A stretch of DNA of 64,000 nt from Anthonomus grandis grandis (lineage: Eukaryota > Arthropoda > Insecta > Coleoptera > Curculionidae), in assembly GCF_022605725.1 (NCBI RefSeq), contig NC_065551.1:24552001-24616000 (forward strand), in the 5' to 3' direction. A program made the translations under genes and the position numbers. Position 1 is the first letter of the stretch, and the number at the start of each line of letters is the position of its first letter. This document shows positions 1 to 12,139 of the stretch, piece by piece. The notes under the pieces are model-generated. The model ran no database searches. It saw nothing but the letters and a program-made list of their open reading frames with translations, and was not told where the DNA came from.

Positions 1-2590
1 AACTCTGCATCTCTCTTTTTGAATTATCGTAGGATAATACTTTATTAAAAATTATATCCAATCAATAGACTTTTTGTTTTCCTAAAATGACTTTAAAAAT
101 CAATTTGTTCATAATACTTACTGGCTATAAGTAAGCCTTTAACACTCCAAACCTAAACAGTACATGTAAAATAGGTTGCATAGTTGCTGAGTAGAGAATT
201 TTTAGATAGCTGATACAAAGTAAAGTCCCTGAGATGCTGCTTTTGTAAAAAAGAGTGGAAACTAGTTCCAGCTTGATTACTTGAAGGATACCTGTACTAA
301 TTTTCATCTTTAAGCTAGATTCACCATCCACAGCTGCTTTTTAGCAACTATTATTCTTAACGAGAATTCAAGCAGAGATACTAATTAAAAAATACCAGTC
401 AGAATAATAATGACAAGTCAAATAATGTAGATTTAGCCTTATCCTTTTATGCGTCCTATATATCGATAATTAAGAAAACCACTTATTATTCTGATTAGTA
501 TTTTTTAATAAGTATATCTGCTTAAATGATCTTTAAGAACTGTTTGTCTTTTTGAGCCTTTAACTCGGTTAAGGGCAAAACACACATCGATTTTTGAATT
601 TTTAAATTGATGGAGACAACAAATGGTGGTATTTGTTTATAATGCATTTTCATAGGACGTGTATAATTTTAAGCCTAAAAGTTATATTACAATATAAGTC
701 TATAAAGTAATAAGTGAGTTTACTCTCCATAGTATTTTTCAAAGAAATATTACATAAATGACGTAAAATCTGCAATGAAAAACCTAATTCGATTTTAGAA
801 ATTATACTTAATTATTATCATATCATCTACCTAAAAAATGTTAAGAATATATCTTCAAAACTTCACCCGAATTATCACACTTAACAGCTTCTTTTCTCCT
901 AGAAAAGGTTTGGATGTTCATTGACTTCAAAATCTAATTCACCATTTTTTTTAAAAATGACTAAAGAATATATTTTTTCTATTTTATTTCTTGTAACCTC
1001 TTGACTAAACCTTTGATTAAAAATTGATTTTTCCATAAGAATCTTCCAGTGTCTGCCAGTACATGTTATGTTATATATCTTTTATATTAATATTAAACTT
1101 GCAAATACGTTTGCAGTATAACTTCCTTATGCCTTAACTCACAGGACTATAAATATGAAATTGTTTTGTTTCGCTTTCTACTGAATCAAAGAGAAACTAT
1201 ATTTTAGTCTTTAGGCATTTTTCACCATAATTTGTCATTATTCTTTACTACAGATATCAAGCCTTCACTTCCAACGCAGTTGGTATTATAGAAGCTATTA
1301 AAGAATATTTGGTACCTCTATTTCAATACATCAATTAAATTGTACTTCAGAATTTATCTCATAAGTAGAAGTAATGTCAGTTGTTATCTTAGTACATCTT
1401 AAAGTATCATTATGTTTAATGTTCAAAAGTTTCTAAAAAATAGCCGAAATCTTTAAATAGTTTTAACGTTTAAATTTTTTAAATTAATTTTCTCTTTATT
1501 ATTAGAATTAATGTTCACCTCCTTTTTATCATTTATAGTATTTACGACAAAGAATTTCTGAATTATTTTGCTAATTTAATGCTACTGGGTTTTAAAAAAG
1601 ATACAACTGTATTAATGAAATACGTTAAATGTGTGAGTGTGATAAATTCCTTTAAAAAAATCAGGAATTACATAATCATAATTAAAGCAATTAACAATTT
1701 CATATCCATTTAAATTATGCTGCTTTTCTAAAATTATTGGAATAAGTCTAAGCCTTACTAATTTTTGGTCCTTTTTAAATCTTGTTTTGTTTCTTAATTT
1801 CGCTTACTATATCAGTCCATAATAATTACCGATTTTGAAGATTATTTATTTTATGTAGATTTTAAACTTTTTTTTTGGAAAAATCGTATTTTACAGCAAA
1901 TTGCATAATAAAAACATTTTATCTCATCGTTTGTTTAATAATTACACATATATGCGAAAAAATTTGTATTTTTAACAGTATTGAACGAAATCCAGTCTCC
2001 ATAAAGAACATTTGTATAATTCTCTCAAAGGAATAGAACTGCTATAGAGAAGAACCTAACCGAAGATATAAAAATGATTTAGGAAAAATACAATTTAAAT
2101 TCAATATTAATCCAGATTGAGGTGTGAGCTATCACCTTCCTAGCTTTCCCTTGAGAAATTTTTGCTACTGATCTCTCAATTACCAAATGTAGGTTAATCT
2201 ACGTATGATCACAATTTGTCATCCGCTAGTTTTTCTTAGCTATAGTTTGTATTAAAAAAAGTTTAGGGTCTATAAAATAAGAGTATGGTTCTTTAGGCTC
2301 TCTCACTTGGTACTAATAATAAAATTATTCAAATTTAAATACTTTTGCTAAATCTCTTATCCTAACTATAACTATAACTATAACTAGCAATACTTGGCAG
2401 CATAAAACAACACTATTATTAAAAAACTCATCACACCGACGCAATTTCCATCTTACAACTCGATCATAAATCGCCTACGACTACGACTCTAATAATAATA
2501 ATACACATCAATAACGAAAGCTTATTTTGCCAAATGTCAGTTGTCTGACACGTTCTCGCTTTATTTATAGGATTTATGTTTTGAATCTTG
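1..2590. other. AT-rich non-coding DNA
   Basis: No credible coding frame, RNA gene or transposon domain was seen. Open frames here are short and of low complexity. A small hexamer-like tract (ACTATA/TAACTA, about four units) lies near 2365-2387. Composition is typical of intron or intergenic DNA of an AT-rich insect genome. Confidence 0.6.
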
Positions 2591-3015
2591 CTCGTTGCAA
2601 TTTTTGTCTTTCGCTTGCCAAATTGTAACATCAATATCGCTTCGACGGATATTAATAAGTTGTGTTTTCGTTTCAGATATTTTGTTTAATGACCGTTTCG
2701 CCTTGGATCGTTTTAAGTTTCCTTTATTACAAATATTTAGATTTAGGTTATATATACGTCAAATTAACATTATTGTAAATGACTTTTTTCTGCCCTTATG
2801 TTCCCACAACGCCCTCAAAAAAAGACGCTTCGCCTTTCACCCCCTTAAAAACGTGACCCAATCGTTCTTTCGATGGATTACACTGACCAATTTTTGTCGC
2901 CGTTATTACATAATGAGGGTAAAGACTCGTATGTTCGCTGAAGACCTCTATTATTATTTTATGAGTTATGGTCTTTTTTAGGCTTAAGACACGTGCCCTC
3001 CGAAAGGACATAACG
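2590..3015. other. Slightly GC-richer unassigned block
   Basis: This block has more CpG than its surroundings and is open on both strands (128 codons plus, 71 codons minus), but neither translation resembles a protein family I know. Overlapping open frames on both strands argue for a compositional effect. It could be part of an old interspersed repeat or a regulatory block; nothing decides this. Confidence 0.3.
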
Positions 3016-3049
3016 ATATAAATAGAAAATGTGTTTTTTTAATGTGGGT

Positions 3050-3865
3050 AATTCACACCTATTTTTTTTTTTGGTATGTTTTATTGCTCAAAACGAGGCT
3101 ATTTGTATATAAAAACCACAAAATAACGTAAAAAAATTATATTTATTGAGCTACATCTAAGATGGTTTGATTTAGGTTCTTCTAGTTAGTGAAAGGAGTT
3201 TTATATCTTTTTTGATTAATATTCGACTTACTGTATTTGTAGGATATCAGTTTGTTCTTTTTGAATTTTTCTTTGATCATTCCTAAACAATTGATAAACT
3301 TTGTACTCTTCTTTGGTTTTTTTACCAGTAAAAAAAAATCATTTTTCTTTGTTTACTACCAGGAATTTTAAGTTACCTATTTTATATTCTTCTTCAATTT
3401 GTTCCAGTAAACAAAAAAAAGTTTTTCTCTTAGTCAGTGAAATAAATTCAAATTAATTCAAGGTAGTTAAAAATCCTTTTAAAATTTTTATTGTGAATTT
3501 TAACTGTGAATTCTTATTTAATTTCTTGCAGTCAATAAAATATTTTTTTCTTATTATTTCCAGGTAGTTAAGAAACTTTGAGTTTTTCTTTTATTTCTTC
3601 CAGGCAGTTGAAAAATTTTAAAATATACTTTGAATATCTTTTTCGGTCTTCTTTTATATTTTTTTTGTTTTTTTAGACAGTTAAACAACTTTAGATTCTT
3701 TTTTATTTAGTGGAAAGTCTTAAGTCATTTTAGATTACTTTCAGGCAGTTAAAGAAGTTATTTATTGATTTCTCTTAATTAGTTAAATATATATTTTTGT
3801 TTTTCTTTGATTTGTTTGAGATAACTGAAGAACTTTAGTTTTGTTTTGACCTTTTTAAGGCAATA
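3050..3865. repeat. T-rich degenerate repeat block, CAGGCAGTTAA-like motif
   Basis: The plus strand is strongly T-rich and a short phrase recurs at irregular 35-75 bp spacing: variants of TTCTTCCAGGCAGTTAA followed by AACTTTA or similar, for example near 3461, 3528, 3562, 3602, 3676 and 3743. The phrase resembles a polypyrimidine tract plus splice acceptor. It is probably a decayed minisatellite. No coding sequence is present. Confidence 0.45.
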
Positions 3866-4089
3866 CAAATCAAACCGTGCACGTTTGTAATTTTTAATAG
3901 CTTTAAATCTTGTTGTAGTACTACTAACATATTGGTAATATTTAATTATTTGTAGGCTTAGAGTATGAATAAAAAGAAATGAGTGGAGTAGAATTTTCTT
4001 ATAGTAATAACCCTTGATTAATAGAAGAAAAACTATGTAATATATAGTTTTATAGTTATTTAATCTATGCAGATCAAGCCCAATTTGAA

Positions 4090-5170
4090 ATTCATACAAC
4101 AGAGATAACTAAGAGAAAGACAAGAAAAAATAACAGAATATAATTCGAAAGAAAAAATGCTAATGATCAAAGATGAATATGTAGAACCTTCAAAATAATA
4201 ATCTAAAATACAAGAGCTTGAATAAAAGGTTGTGAAGAGAGTACTTAAGGCAGAAACTTAATTTTTTCGAAAAAAGCTGCTAAATTGACAAAATGGTAAA
4301 AACATTAATGACGAAGGAAGACCAAATTAATCACATTTGATGAGAGTCCTTGGCTTTCAAAAATTCAAAATATTTTATGTAAAAGCTTAATTATTAAAAA
4401 AAAACAAGCAACTGACAATAAAATCAATAGTATAATATGAAATTTTAAAAACACTGAAAATAACTATACTAGAGAAACAATTCACCTTTAAGTAGGTCTT
4501 AAAATCAATAAAAATAGTAAAGTATATTAAAGAATTCATAAGTAGCAAAGGTTAAAGGTACAGGATAGGAACAAAGAATATGCTGTTAAAAGTATGAAGA
4601 AAATAAAATAAGGAAGAAAGTTAAGGTAAAGAAGAATGCGATAAGATTAGTGATGAACATATCGTATTTAAAAAACAATAACAAAATTTATTGTTAAGAA
4701 AGGAATTTGAAGCCAAAAGGTATTGCAAAAATAAGAAGAATATAAATTGCCTCCTGTTTCAAACCTAATAATTTTAATTCTTAAATATTATTGAAATATT
4801 ACTAGAATATTACTAAAATAGTAAAGAAATTATTATTGAATAGCAGCATAAAAAGAAGAAAATGGTAGAACAAGAAACAAAAAAGGATTTTTCATAGAAG
4901 CAAAATACTTGGAGAAGAAAACCAAATAGTTATGACAAAACAATATCAAATTTTATGGTTTAAGATACACAACAGTACAAATAACCAAATTATCTCCAGT
5001 CAAAACAAAGAAATTATTTTTAAAAAGTATAAAGCAAAATTAATAAGTAAAAAATACATTTCGACAAAAAGTGCGGAATTGGTGAGGATGACGAAAATAT
5101 CTAGGAATACGACAAAAAAACATTAAAAAAAAATAATAATTGAATAAGACAGAATTAATATCAAAGCCGA
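4090..5170. other. A-rich (purine-rich) non-coding block
   Basis: Immediately after the T-rich block the plus strand becomes strongly purine-rich (AAGAAAA, GAAGAA runs). The only open frame over 60 codons (4932-5126) is a Lys/Asn/Ile-rich composition artefact. No repeat unit or transposon domain was identified. Confidence 0.5.
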
Positions 5171-5469
5171 AGGTTATTTTAAGTTAAATAAAATTCATTT
5201 TAAATAATTGCACAAAATATGTGTTTTTAGGATTGAAACAAGAGGGTTTCAAAAAATAAGCAACTGAACTATTAAGATAACGTCTTATAAATTTTGTTGC
5301 TGTTTAAACACATTGGAACCTAAACTAACAGAAGGTATCTTTAATGAGTTCTAAAAAATTATGCATACTTATTAGACATGCCTGGCTTACCTTCTATGAT
5401 AAATTTAGGATATTAATGATCATTTGTGGTAAGAAACTGTTGATCTGGGAACTATTATGTAAAGATATA

Positions 5470-7247
5470 CAATTTGTTAGAAATTGCTGTAAAAGAACAA
5501 CTACAAGAATACTGTGATTCTAACGATATTTTCGTGATAAATCAATCAGGTTTTCGTGAGCGTCACTCATGTGAATCTGCTGTAATTAATATATGCGATA
5601 CCTTCTTGAAAGAACTTGATAAGGGCAACTTTGTTCTGGCTGTGTTTCTGGATTTTAAGAAAGCATTCGAGACTGTAAATAGAGCTAATATGTTAAAAAA
5701 AAATGGAAAATATGGATACTAAACATAAAGTTTTAATGTGGTTTAAATCTTTACAAAACAGGTCGCAAAAAGTCAAGCTTAAAAACAGTGTGTCAGAATT
5801 ACTAATAAACAAATATGGAGTACCTCAGGGAACTGTTTTAGGTCCCCTGTTATTTTTGTTATATATTAATGATATCGTCAATGTTATAAGTGGTTGTAAA
5901 ATAGAGCTTTTTGCTAACGACACTATGATTTATTTAATCGGGAGGGATCTAAATAAAATGCAAATAATTCTTAATAATGATTTATCTAATTTATTTAAAT
6001 GGCTTTGCAGTAATAATCTTTGTTTAAATACATCAAAATTGAAATTTTGTTTATTTGGGAAAAAGAGCAAATTATTGCACATCAATATGAAATATATTAA
6101 CATTGTCGTAAATATTGAAAAGATAGAATATGAGAGTCAAATTAAATACTTCAATCAAATTACTACTGTAACAATTTCATACTGATCGATAGGTGTAACT
6201 CTAACCAGATGTTAAATTCTGTCCTACAGAGAGGCTTACAAGATTTTAATAGATTACTAACAAGCATAAGAGACTGTGATTCTGTAAATAATTTTAAAAG
6301 GTTGGTTAGGGCACATATATTGTCCTAGGATTTTGTTACCTTTGCCTAATTGATTTTTTTTTATTTTCATTTTGTTTTTTTTATAGTATGTTGTTTAGGA
6401 TCACTATTATAGTTTAACACTTATTTTAAGTTTAATTTTAGTATGTGGCTTAAATTATTATAGTAAATATATGTGCAGATAAATATTGTAGTGATGAGGT
6501 ATTTGTGGGTGGCAGAAGAGCTGTGTTTGCTATCCTTGGAACAACCGGGATACTGAAAAAGTATTCATGGATTAATCGGGATTTGACATGGTCTCTTAAA
6601 AAAAAAAACAGGACACCCTGTATTTGATCCAGTTCACCAGCCTATAGGTAATTGATCTCATGACCAAAATTCACCTATTGGCGTAACATATTATGGTTAT
6701 TTGCGAGCACTGCAAATTTTGATTACATCAATTGTTTTGTTTAGATCCACATGTTAATAGTAACCTCAAGTGCATATGTATATTATATTTTTTACACAAT
6801 AAGCGTTTATTGATTAATTTATAAGGGTATATTAATAACTAATTAATTATTAATATTATTGTAAAGTTAGTAAGGGCGCTTTAGGGTTATGTATGTAGTA
6901 ATTTTTAATAATTTCTGAACCAGTTTTGGTGGCGGGGTGCTTAGGTCGCCGACATGGCAATGTTTAGACGGACCGGAATATTGCGGTATTCCTTGGATTA
7001 ACCGGGATGCTGCTGTTCCTGGTAAAACCGGGGCGTTGCAAGTGTCGGGGATCGGGATACCCAGCATTTGATATTTATTGCTTATTTATATATGTACTCT
7101 TGCTGACTAAATATGTTGTTGAATTAGCTTTATGAACATTATTATTAATATTATATGTATTTTTAGTTTTATTAATTTTTTGGGAAATTTGTTGTTTTTG
7201 TATGTAGCTATTTATGCTAAATAAAGATTATTATTATTATTATTATC
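5470..7247 (+). mobile_element. Jockey-like non-LTR retrotransposon, 5'-truncated, broken
   Basis: This is the 3' part of a LINE. The reverse transcriptase reads in two frames: 5474-5722 carries the fingers and first palm motif (GFRERHSCESA, then FLDFKKAFETVN) and 5703-6185 carries GVPQGTVLGPLLFLLYINDI, so a frameshift separates them. The active-site box reads FANDT instead of FADDT, so one catalytic aspartate is Asn. After about 6160 the frame jumps to a C-terminal segment (about 6210-6330, QRGLQDFNRLL...) without the thumb region that the relative at 17.3-18.9 kb retains, so there is an internal deletion of several hundred bp. A 3' UTR of about 900 bp follows, with a CAGGACACCCTGTAT motif near 6609, and ends in ATGCTAAATAAA plus a (TTA)n tail at 7227-7246. 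Family membership is inferred from motifs; it is inactive. Confidence 0.85.
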
Positions 7248-7249
7248 TT

Positions 7250-7970
7250 ATATAATAATAATAATAAGTCCAGATATGAATTGTAGATGTCTAGAGACTT
7301 TAAGGACATTTCTAGAGCTTTTGGCAAATTAGCGCATTCTGGAACGATGCTAAGTACTTTGTAGAAAAAAACATAAACGAATGAAAAGTTTAATATTCTA
7401 ATGCTCCTTAATAAACATTAAAACCCTCGTCCCCACTTAAATGACCATCGTAGCATTTCAGCAAAGAATAAATCAACTAACACCTCCGATGTCCACATAT
7501 CTTTTGGGAATAAAATGATCGCTCAATCGAGTTGGCACAGGGCAACAACGATAGCAGATGTTCTCGCGACACCCCATTCAACGTCACAATGGGGTCCATC
7601 ATTCGATTCATTAGAATCGCCGAAATTAGGTGATTTATTGAAAAAGATACGGTCTAAACGCCAGCGTCGAAGATAAATGGAAATTTTCAATTTGACGATG
7701 TGTTCGATTTTGAGATTTTTTTGGGGAAAATTTCATTTTTTAAGTAGTAGTAGGTAATGATAATTAATTTAACAGGTTTTGGATAATTGTACCCAATTGT
7801 ACTTGATTTGTTCTGTATTTCAAAGAAACTGTGTACCATAATCATATAAGTTATGCCCAGGGTTAACATTACTTAAGTAGTCAATTTTTAACACTAAAAG
7901 AAAAGTTTATAACTTATTTAAGGAAGAAAACAACCAGTAGATACAAAAATTATATTTTATTATAGGTGAT
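7250..7970. other. Non-coding spacer with a CpG-containing block
   Basis: No gene seen. About 7430-7690 is closer to balanced base composition and contains several CpG-bearing words, unlike the AT-rich flanks. It may be a conserved regulatory block, but nothing in the sequence proves that. Confidence 0.35.
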
Positions 7971-7974
7971 TTTT

Positions 7975-8870
7975 TAAATTAACTATTGGATATTAATAAT
8001 ACGATTGAGACATATAACCTGAATTGTTGGGATGAAATGAAATTATGTCAGTAGCTTTAGACCATACGGTTTGGAAAATATATTTAATGATAGGTGCCTG
8101 ATTTTTTAACGTAAGCCAAGTAAAAGGTGGTTTAAACACAATAGCAAATAAAATAGGTACAATGTCTATTGAAATTTTGCATAGATCAGCTTAACTAAAA
8201 TGGACATTTTATTGATTTTAAGGTAGTAAATTCACTTTTTCATTTGGATATTTGGTATACAATTAAGACATGTTAGCAGAAGAAATCAGTGGTATGGAAT
8301 TTAATTATGCCAGTAGCTTGACGCTATACTCATTAGAAAAATTATATTTAATTGTTAGTGTTTGATTTTTTATATTAAACAATTTATAACGAGATTTAAA
8401 AGCAATAAAAAAGAAAATATGTATAATGTCTGTTTAAATTATGCATAGATCGACACAACTAAAATGGACATTTTATTACTTTTAATATTGTAAACTAATT
8501 CTTTCTCATTGGATATTTGGTCTACTATTAAGCCTGTAATTATTAGGATGAAATAAAATTATGTCAGTAGCTTGATGCTATATGAATTGAAAAATTATAT
8601 TTAATTATAAGTAGCTGACTTTTTAAAATTGAGCAAAGTATAACGAGATTTTAAAGCAATAGCAAAGAAAATGGGTTAAAATTTTGCATAAATTGGCATA
8701 ACTAAAATGGGCATTTTCTTCATTTTAGGGTTGTAAACTAGCTGTTTTTTAAATCAGATATTTGTGTACATTTAAGACATGATCTGAAATTAATGATATT
8801 AAATAAAATTATATCAAATTTAAATCAGTAGGTAGACTAAAGCTAAATATTTTGTATGAGGTTGGTTTTT
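7975..8870. repeat. Satellite-like tandem repeat, unit about 255 bp
   Basis: At least three diverged units plus a partial fourth. Landmark ATGTCAGTAGCTT recurs at about 8044, 8305 and 8560, and landmark AACTAAAATGGACATTTT at about 8193, 8457 and 8700. Spacings are 240-264 bp. A further degenerate piece (TATCAAATTTAAATCAGTAGG) sits near 8812. Units differ by many substitutions and small indels, so the array is old. No coding content. Confidence 0.75.
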
Positions 8871-11035
8871 ATGCGTTTTTTGACATACATTTTTAGTACT
8901 TCCATTACTTAAGTAATAAATTTTACTAACGCCTGGTATACCACACCTTCAATAATTACAAAACCATTAAATTTTGACAGATATAAAACAACGTGCCTAG
9001 TACTTCCCTAATAAATCACGATCTAATAGCAATTAGGCATTAAGTAATTCAGCTCAGCTATCGTGCAATAACCCCTTCGGAATTCTTGTAGTACAAGACC
9101 ACTTTGTTGTAAGGTGGCAACGCACAAGTGTTAAAGACAGATATATGGCATCTCTACTTCACTTAAGTGGGCCATTAGTGGGCCATAAATCCTAAAGTGC
9201 GCAACGCCGAACGTTTTGTTGCCATGATCGCCTTTTTAATTATTTTCAAAAAATTGTTTTGTTATTGGGTTATCGAACTTCGGAGTATAAAATCATATTT
9301 CTGACAAAGATAAACCATGTATACTACTAAAAAATCCTTATGTGCACAGATTTACACTTAAATAATTCGCCTAAATACAATGCATACAGGGGCAAAGCAA
9401 AATATATATCAATTTATTGTGTCAAGAAAATCCGGCAAAACGTTTTCGTAGATAGATAGGGGCAACCAAAAATTAATCTGTTTGAAGTGGATAAGGACAA
9501 ATTGCACCCATGAAATGTCAAACTTCAGATTAATAAATTTTCTGGATATGGATTTTAGGTTGACTTGGTTTTATTTATTTAGTTTTGTTTATAAGGGTAG
9601 TAATTCTAAGCAAGAAGATAAGCGGAATAAAACTCCAATGAAATAAAAAATACAAATAGAATATGACTATACTTTTACACCAAAACAATCAAGAAAATAT
9701 AAATAAAAACAAGCAAAAGCCAAAATTGCAAAAAAAGCATTTGATTTATTTATTTTATTTATAAAAAATATAAATATAAAAATATAAAATATAAAAAGAT
9801 TATAAAAACTAAAGAAGATACTAAATATTATAAAAATAAAAGATTATCATTTGACATATATTTTTTTAAAGCAAATGTTTAAACAAATTTAAAAGGCATG
9901 CACTTTTTGGAAGAAAAATTTAAATGCCAAAAAAGATTAAAGGGTGACAAACACAAATACATAAACGAATATGCTAAAAAATAAAAATGTCAATTGAATT
10001 AGGTCAAGATCATGCCTATAATTAAATAAAAGAATATTAAAAACATAAATTGAGACATGCTTAAGAACAATTTCATTGACGTTTCTTATGAACATGTTTT
10101 ATGTGGATTGTTATTAAAAATAGTATTGTGAAAAAATATGCATGACATCTATCGTAATTTTTATATTAAAGATTAATATGCATAACTTTAATGGATGCAA
10201 TTATCTTTTGCTTAGTATTTAAATTAATATGCATTAGTTAAGTTTTAATTAAAAAGGAAAATAATTTAAGAGTAGAAATTAAATGGACATGGACATTATT
10301 TATACTATCATATTTTTTAGGCTTAGTTAAATAAAATTTAAATGTTTTTTTTCTGCCTGATGGGCAAAATTTGATGCTTAGGCAATTAACTATGTTTTTG
10401 ACCGTACAATTTCTTCCAGGAAAATAGAGTCGTTTTCATCCATTGCAACTTTGCCATCCAATCATTAGTTTTGTTATTATTTAAATTTTTGTAGTTTAAA
10501 GTTTCGTGGGCTATGATAAACGTTTTCATTCTCAAATAATACTTGAAAAAACAAAATAGCATTTATCAAATAGCGCACATAATTTAGTAAAAAAATGCAA
10601 TCATGATTTTTAAAGTGCTTAAATATTAGTGACATTAAAATATTGTACAATATTATAAATGAAGTATCATATATATAATAAATATAGATATATATAATAA
10701 TATCTCTAAATTCAATAAATATGATTTTTTCATAAATACGGGCTATAACATATTCAAAGAAATATAATCCCCTCCTAATCATAAAAATAAGATCAGTTGC
10801 ACCATATTCTATGTTTCATAGACCAACAAATAAAAGCAAAATTAATTAACAAAATACAACGTTAAAAAAATCTTCTGCCTCAGATGAACCATCAGCTAAA
10901 AAATCAGATAAAAGCTGATGGTAGGTATAACTTCAAAAATGGTAAAACACATTCATATGTTTCTCAACTTTCTGATATAATATAATTATTTTTCAAAACA
11001 GCTAAAATTGCAAAATCTTCAAAAGTTGCTATTGT
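8870..11035. other. AT-rich non-coding DNA
   Basis: No gene found. A more balanced block lies at about 9030-9240. The interval 9735-9850 is A/T low complexity (TATAAAAATA words) and 10670-10705 is TATA-rich. The 101-codon minus-strand frame at 10477-10782 is Ile/Tyr/Phe-rich and matches nothing known to me. Confidence 0.5.
10888..10922. repeat. Short perfect inverted repeat (10-bp stem)
   Basis: ACCATCAGCT at 10888-10897 is the exact reverse complement of AGCTGATGGT at 10913-10922, with a 15-nt A-rich loop. It could form a cruciform or a weak RNA hairpin. No U-run follows and no gene ends here, so a role is not implied. Confidence 0.6.
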
Positions 11036-11039
11036 TAAA

Positions 11040-12135
11040 CCAATTTACAAGACTAGGAGGACCTATTTAAGGCCTATTTAACTCAATCAAATCTTAGAGG
11101 CAATTTGCTTTTATCAGCCTGGTAAATTGTGTGGCTAGATCACAGATAGCCTCCTGTACAATGGGGAAAAAAAGTCTTGCAGTCTTTTTTGATTTGGCTA
11201 AAGCCTTGACAGGGTCCCTCATGGCCTGATTCTCCTGGAATCTTATGGTGTGAGAGGGACGTTATTAAATTTCTTTGCCAACTACCTTAGAGACATGCTG
11301 CCGTCAGCTCATATTAGAGAAACCATAAGCCAAAAACTTCTTATCAATGTTGGAATCCCACAGGGTGCTGTTCTTGGTCCAATTTTCTTCATAAGAAAAA
11401 TTAATTCTCTTCTGATTAATATCGCAATGAAGAATGGATCTCTAATATCGTATGCCGATGATACAGGAGTTGTTTTTTTGGAAGAGACGTCCGGTGAGAA
11501 ATAATGGTATTAACAGAATCAGTAAAAACAAACATTAGCTGGAATCTTTTAAGCTATTATTGAGTATTTCAAAGACTAATTTTATGCCCTTTCATCTCGT
11601 AGGATCCACATTATGTGCGTATTTTTATGGAGGATTGTCACGTTTTAAGATTATCAAATAGTATAAGGAAGTTCAATAATACAAGCTCTATATATCCAGG
11701 GAAATTTTAGGCAAATAGTTGTTGATTCTGGTTTATAGGGGCATTCTTGAACCTTTGCCTAGGTATAGTGTGGTTCTTTGGGGTAAAGTCTTCCAAAGTG
11801 CCCAAAATTATATATTCCAAGTTATCTATAGAAAGACCAAATGCTATTTCACCTCTTTACTCTATTTAAGAGAACTGTTTAATGTGCGATTACTGTATTG
11901 TCCACCTGTTTACACCTTTATAAACCAAATGAACCTAAAAATTTCATTTGGGTTTTTTGTAATTACACAAAGTAGTAGTAAATATAGTGTTCCTAGGTGT
12001 GTACTATTTTTATTACCAAGACCATATAGTACCATAATTATTATAGCTCATAATTTGTTTGCTTATATAAAATGTATCCTTTTTTTTCAATATTTTATTG
12101 TATATTATTATATTATTGTAATTCAGCTTTGATAT
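11040..12135 (+). mobile_element. Jockey-clade LINE remnant (RT and C-terminus)
   Basis: A reverse transcriptase fragment of a different family from the 5.5-kb element. About 11165-11235 encodes KSLAVFFDLAKA with a frame break just after it. The open stretch 11250-11504 gives FFANYLRDMLPS, then VGIPQGAVLGPIFFI and an intact SYADDT active-site box near 11452. The segment 11719-12132 matches the post-RT region (RGILEPLPRYSVVLWGKVFQ, later LRELFNVRLLY). Several frameshifts and stops separate the pieces, so no functional protein can be made. The 3' end is not clear; A/T-rich sequence follows. Assignment to the Jockey clade rests on these motifs. Confidence 0.8.
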
Positions 12136-12139
12136 GCCT

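Noticed and set aside
2595..2981. 128-codon plus-strand open frame
   Set aside because: Composition (Phe, Arg, Ile, Tyr), lack of an ATG context and an overlapping open frame on the other strand argue against a gene.
3779..4099. 106-codon minus-strand frame spanning the T-rich/A-rich switch
   Set aside because: Its Lys/Tyr/Leu/Phe composition follows base skew; no motif or splice signals.
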